This document shows, in pieces, positions 60,625 to 64,000 of a stretch of 64,000 nt of DNA. The notes under the pieces were generated by a model. That model was not told where the DNA came from and ran no database searches. It worked only from the letters and a program-made list of their open reading frames with translations. Numbering within the stretch: the stretch's first letter is position 1; every line of letters starts with the position of its first letter. A program made the translations under genes and the position numbers. This DNA comes from Burkholderiales bacterium. Its GTDB lineage: Bacteria; Pseudomonadota; Gammaproteobacteria; Burkholderiales; SG8-41. The DNA lies in NCBI GenBank assembly GCA_020854035.1, contig JADZGE010000018.1, positions 62,001 to 126,000 on the forward strand. The letters run 5' to 3'.

Positions 60625-62010
60625 ATGCCGCAAGCGCGGGCCGCGGGGAGCAGCCTTGCCGTGGTACGTTCGGGCCTTCCCGGCGTCATCTGGCCCGCCG
60701 TTACCGCACCGGACACCGCGCTCGCGCTCGCGCTGCAGTACCAGCTCGAGCGGTCCCAATGGCTGCCGCCGGCTGCCCTGCACGAGCTGCAGCAGCGACA
60801 ACTCGATGCCGTGCTGCGGCATGCCTGGGAGACGGTGCCGTTTTATCGCTGGCACTGGCATACGCGCGCCGGCCCGGGCGCGGCGCCGTTGCGCGACCGG
60901 TTCGCGGGTCTGCCCCTCCTTCATCGCGCCGATCTCGAGCGCGGGTTCGACGCCCTGAAGAGCGGGGCGTGTCCCGCCTCGCACGGCCCGGTCGTGGAGG
61001 GCAGCACCGCCGGGACGACCGGCAAGCCGGTGAGAACGCTGCGCACCGGCTACGCCGCGCTCTGGTGGCGCGTCATCGCGTTACGCGACCACCTGTGGCA
61101 CGCGCGCGATTTCGACGGCAACCTGGCGGCCATCGCGCCCGGAGCGGTGGCAGGCGAGAGCGCGGGATGGGGACCGGCAACGGCGATGCTGGACGCCGGC
61201 GGCCGCTCGGCGGCCCGCGATCTCTCGGGTGCCCCGGAGACCTGGCTCGAGTGGCTCGCTGCCCGGCAGCCGGATTATCTCCTTGCCCCGCCGTCGGTGG
61301 TGGCCGGGCTTGCGCGTTGCACTCTCGCGCATCGCACGGGCCTGCCGCGGCTGAAAGAGGCGCGCACCTTCGGGGAGCGGCTGGGGCCGGACGTGCGCCG
61401 CCTCGCACGGGAAGCATGGAGCGCGCCGGTCACGGATACGTATTCCTGCGACGAGGCCGGTTTCCTCGCGTTGCAGTGCCCCGCCCACGAGCACTACCAC
61501 GTGCAGTCCGAAAGCGTCCTTCTCGAAGTGCTCGACGAACAGGGCAATGCGTGCCCGCCCGGCAGCGTCGGACGAGTCGTGGTGACGACGCTGCAGAATT
61601 TCGCGATGCCGCTCGTTCGCTACGACACGGGCGACTGGGCGGAGGCGGGCGGGAGGTGTCCCTGCGGCAGGGGCTTGCCGGTCCTGAAGCGCATCGCGGG
61701 CAGGACGCGCAACGCCATCGTCACCGCGCCGGGCGGGCGCGTGTGGCCGGAGGTGTCGCCTCGCGGGCTCTCGCAGGTCGCGCCGGTGCTGCAGTGCCAG
61801 CTCGTGCAGACGCAGCTCGACCTGATCGAGGCGCGCGTCGTGGCGGCCGGCACGCTCACACCGGCGCAGACGGCGGGTCTGCATGCCATTCTCCGGAGCG
61901 GGCTGCCGGCGGGGGTTCGCCTCGAGATCGTCACCATGGCGGCGCTCGCGCGCGGCGCCGGCGGCAGGTTCGAGGACGTGGTCTCGGCGCTTGCGCCGCC
62001 CCGCCCCTGA
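60625..62010 (+). CDS. PaaK/CapK-type adenylate-forming enzyme, copy 2 (Lys to Arg)
   Basis: A 461-residue paralogue of the preceding gene. The phosphate loop is TAGTTGKPVRT. TYSCDEAGFLALQCPAHEHY, RCPCGRGLPVL and RYDTGDWA are conserved. At the position of the C-terminal catalytic Lys it has Arg (GAGGRFEDVVSAL), which may reduce or change adenylation. GTG 60616 is an alternative start; the frame is open further upstream. It lies 122 bp after copy 1 and 22 bp before copy 3. Confidence 0.83.
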   Translation: MPQARAAGSSLAVVRSGLPGVIWPAVTAPDTALALALQYQLERSQWLPPAALHELQQRQLDAVLRHAWETVPFYRWHWHTRAGPGAAPLRDRFAGLPLLHRADLERGFDALKSGACPASHGPVVEGSTAGTTGKPVRTLRTGYAALWWRVIALRDHLWHARDFDGNLAAIAPGAVAGESAGWGPATAMLDAGGRSAARDLSGAPETWLEWLAARQPDYLLAPPSVVAGLARCTLAHRTGLPRLKEARTFGERLGPDVRRLAREAWSAPVTDTYSCDEAGFLALQCPAHEHYHVQSESVLLEVLDEQGNACPPGSVGRVVVTTLQNFAMPLVRYDTGDWAEAGGRCPCGRGLPVLKRIAGRTRNAIVTAPGGRVWPEVSPRGLSQVAPVLQCQLVQTQLDLIEARVVAAGTLTPAQTAGLHAILRSGLPAGVRLEIVTMAALARGAGGRFEDVVSALAPPRP

Positions 62011-62032
62011 GCGCGCCGGGAGCACGCGGCAC

Positions 62033-63418
62033 ATGGCGGCCGACAACCTCGATCTCATCCGCTCGGCCTGGCCTGGGCTGGCGTGGCCGGCGCTGCCGCC
62101 CGAAGCGGGCGCGCTGGCGCTTGCGCTGCAGTTCCAGCTCGACCGCACCCAGTGGCTTTCCCCGGGGGAGTTGCACGGCGCGCAGCAGCGCCAGCTGGGC
62201 CTGCTGATCGCGCACGCGCATGCGAACGTCCCCTTCCACGCGGCACGCCTCGCGGCCGCCGGCTACCGCCCCGGAGACCCCGTCGCGCAGGACTGGTTCG
62301 ACGCGGTGCCGCTCCTCACGCGCGCCGAGGTCCACGGGCTGGGCGAGGAACTGCACTGTCGCGAGGTGCCCGCGAGCCACGGACCCGTGGAATCCGGCCG
62401 GACGTCCGGTTCCACCGGCATGCCGATCGCCTTCCTCACCACCGCCGTCACCCGCGTGCTGTGGCGCGCGTTCAACCTGCGCGATCAGCTCTGGCACGGG
62501 CGCGATCTCGCTCTCAGGTTCGCGGCCATCCGGCCCGATCGCGGCGTGCGCGGGGACACCGGTGTCGATCTGCCCGGCTGGGGGCCGTCGACCTCGGCGG
62601 CCTACCGCGACGGGCCTGCGGCGATCCTCTCGAGCGCCACCACCCTCGACCGGCAGATCGACTGGCTGATCGGGCAGGATCCGGATTACCTCCTCTCCCT
62701 CGCGAGCAACCTCCTCGAGCTCGCGCGCGAGCTCGCCCGCCGCGGGGTGCGCCTGGCGCGGCTGCGGCAGGCCTGCACCTACGGAGACGTGCTCGACCCG
62801 GCGGCGCGCGCCGAGTGCAGCGGGCTGCTGGGTGTCGATGTGGTCGATATCTACTCCGCGCAGGAGGTGGGCTACGTCGCGCTGCAGTGCCCGGACCACG
62901 GCCACTACCACGTGCAGAGCGAAGGCTTGATCGTCGAGATTCTCGACGAGGCGGGACGCGCCTGCGCGCCCGGCACGGTCGGGCGGGTGGTGGTCACCAC
63001 GCTGCACAACTTCGCCATGCCGCTCATCCGCTACGACATCGGCGACTACGCCGAGGCGGGTGCGCCGTGTCCGTGCGGGCGCGGGCTGCCGGTGATAAGC
63101 CGCATACTCGGCCGGGAGCGCAACATGGCGCTCACGCCCGAGGGGCGGCGCTACCACCCCAGCTTCGCGGCGGAGACGTGGATGCATGTCGCGCCGATCC
63201 GGCAGCTGCAGCTCGTCCAGAAGTCGCTCCGGTCGATCGAGGCACGGATCGTCGCGGCGCGCGCGCTCGAGCCCGCGGAGGAAGCGGCGCTCGCCGCCGC
63301 CTTGCGGCGCACGCTGGGTCACCCCTACGAGATCACCGTGCGCGGGATGGCCACGATTCCTCGCACGCCCGGGGGCAAGTTCGAGGATTTCATCTGCGAG
63401 GTCCGGGACGCGGCTTGA
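62033..63418 (+). CDS. PaaK/CapK-type adenylate-forming enzyme, copy 3
   Basis: A 461-residue paralogue with phosphate loop TSGSTGMPIAF, IYSAQEVGYVALQCPDHGHY, PCPCGRGLPVIS, RYDIGDYA and an intact C-terminal Lys in TPGGKFEDF. It is 22 bp downstream of copy 2, so co-transcription is likely. The three copies share layout and length but differ widely outside the motifs, implying old duplications and distinct substrates rather than recent copies. Confidence 0.85.
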   Translation: MAADNLDLIRSAWPGLAWPALPPEAGALALALQFQLDRTQWLSPGELHGAQQRQLGLLIAHAHANVPFHAARLAAAGYRPGDPVAQDWFDAVPLLTRAEVHGLGEELHCREVPASHGPVESGRTSGSTGMPIAFLTTAVTRVLWRAFNLRDQLWHGRDLALRFAAIRPDRGVRGDTGVDLPGWGPSTSAAYRDGPAAILSSATTLDRQIDWLIGQDPDYLLSLASNLLELARELARRGVRLARLRQACTYGDVLDPAARAECSGLLGVDVVDIYSAQEVGYVALQCPDHGHYHVQSEGLIVEILDEAGRACAPGTVGRVVVTTLHNFAMPLIRYDIGDYAEAGAPCPCGRGLPVISRILGRERNMALTPEGRRYHPSFAAETWMHVAPIRQLQLVQKSLRSIEARIVAARALEPAEEAALAAALRRTLGHPYEITVRGMATIPRTPGGKFEDFICEVRDAA

Positions 63419-63495
63419 CGTTCGGCGCGGGCAGGCGGAGGGCGCGCGGGGAAACAGGACGCCGGAGCCGCGCCGCGGGCGGCGCCGCGGCGGGA

Positions 63496-64000
63496 TCAGG
63501 GAGCGCGCGGCCGGTCGAGGAGGTAGCGCGCGGTCAGGTTGTCGAACAGCGCCGATCCGGTCGACACGAAGATCCGCTGCCGGTCGCCCGCGCGCGGAGG
63601 CTCGCGCAGGACCTCGAGCAGGTCGGGAATCGCCGCGGGGTCGACGCGGCCCGCTTCCCGCCACGTCCTGAGGTCGCCGAAGCGCATGCTGTCGCGGGTG
63701 TCGCAGTAGAGGTCCGCGCGACCCGCCCACGCCGGGTCGAGTTCGCTTTGCGCGTCGGTGTCGGCCCCGAGGCTCACCAGCAGGTCCGCATGCCAGCCGG
63801 GCGGGGCCGCGACCGGGCGTTCGCTGGTTGTCGCGAGCGCGACGATGTCCGCGCTCCCGATGCCGGCGAGGCTCACCGCTTCTGCCGCCACCGGGGCGTG
63901 CGAACGCACCCACAGCGCCGCACGCGCGGCCCGTCCCGGGTCGATGTCGCAGAAGCGCACCCGCGCGATACCGCCGAGGGCGCTCGCGTAGAGCGCGGCA
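63496..64000 (-). CDS. Ornithine cyclodeaminase/mu-crystallin family protein (5' end outside window)
   Basis: The C-terminal 167 residues of an NAD-dependent protein. The visible part starts ALYASALGGIARVRFCDIDP (end of the Rossmann fold with the NAD-binding Asp). It continues through ADIVALATTSERPVAA and LVSLGADTDAQSELDPAWAG and ends with STGSALFDNLTARYLLDR, all family features. The catalytic N-terminal half lies outside the window. It is convergent with the three adenylate-forming genes. It could be ornithine cyclodeaminase or a related imine reductase/dehydrogenase of a biosynthetic cluster. Confidence 0.75.
   Translation of the reverse strand, partial: AALYASALGGIARVRFCDIDPGRAARAALWVRSHAPVAAEAVSLAGIGSADIVALATTSERPVAAPPGWHADLLVSLGADTDAQSELDPAWAGRADLYCDTRDSMRFGDLRTWREAGRVDPAAIPDLLEVLREPPRAGDRQRIFVSTGSALFDNLTARYLLDRPRAP

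Overview
The window is a GC-rich, densely packed proteobacterial chromosome segment, most likely from a betaproteobacterium. The basis is gene content: a PilY1 pilus adhesin, a complete cbb3 oxidase operon with its assembly genes, a 4Fe-4S FNR regulator, a CbpA/CbpM pair, metG next to apbC, and a PEP-CTERM sorting tail. Genus cannot be fixed from the sequence alone. No rRNA, tRNA, CRISPR array, transposase or phage gene was seen.

Region 1 (1-4698) is the 3' part of a pilY1-like gene. Region 2 (about 4.7-40.9 kb) reads as an oxygen-limitation island. It holds a VOC protein, a trypsin-like protease, a pyruvate kinase-like protein, five universal stress proteins, alanine and Glu/Leu-type amino-acid dehydrogenases, a Lon-like protease, a CBS-BON protein and a FAD oxidoreductase. 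A PAS histidine kinase with its NarL-type regulator, a lone receiver and FNR follow. Then come ccoNOQP-GH-x-TauE-ccoI-ccoS, an Hsp20/cytochrome c/beta-CASP/MgtE-like operon, and hemN with a cNMP-CBS-DUF294 protein and a DnaQ-type exonuclease. Nine FNR-type palindromes (TTGAY-N4-RTCAA) lie in front of the transcription units of this island. Nearly all have a -10-like hexamer 21-23 bp from the box, the class II FNR architecture. The FNR encoded inside the island keeps the Fe-S cysteines and the E-S-R recognition residues expected to read these sites, so the island looks like a largely self-contained local regulon.

Region 3 (41-52 kb) holds a luciferase-like flavin oxidoreductase and a minus-strand acylphosphatase-cbpM-cbpA group followed by an orphan PEP-CTERM tail. 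It also holds a divergent operon of a small ribbon-helix-helix protein plus HyfB-C-E-F-G-I homologues. HyfG lacks the [NiFe] ligand cysteines, so this is better read as an energy-converting-hydrogenase-related (Ehr) membrane complex than as a hydrogenase.

Region 4 (51.7-64 kb) holds a dienelactone-hydrolase-like exported protein, a mandelate-racemase-type enolase, metG, apbC and an ornithine-decarboxylase-type gene with a possible leader peptide. It ends with three tandem paralogous PaaK/CapK-type adenylate-forming enzymes and a partial ornithine-cyclodeaminase-family gene cut by the window end. The last four genes may be the edge of an undescribed biosynthetic cluster. Several families of short dispersed repeats occur between and inside genes, and some of them encode protein termini or linkers.
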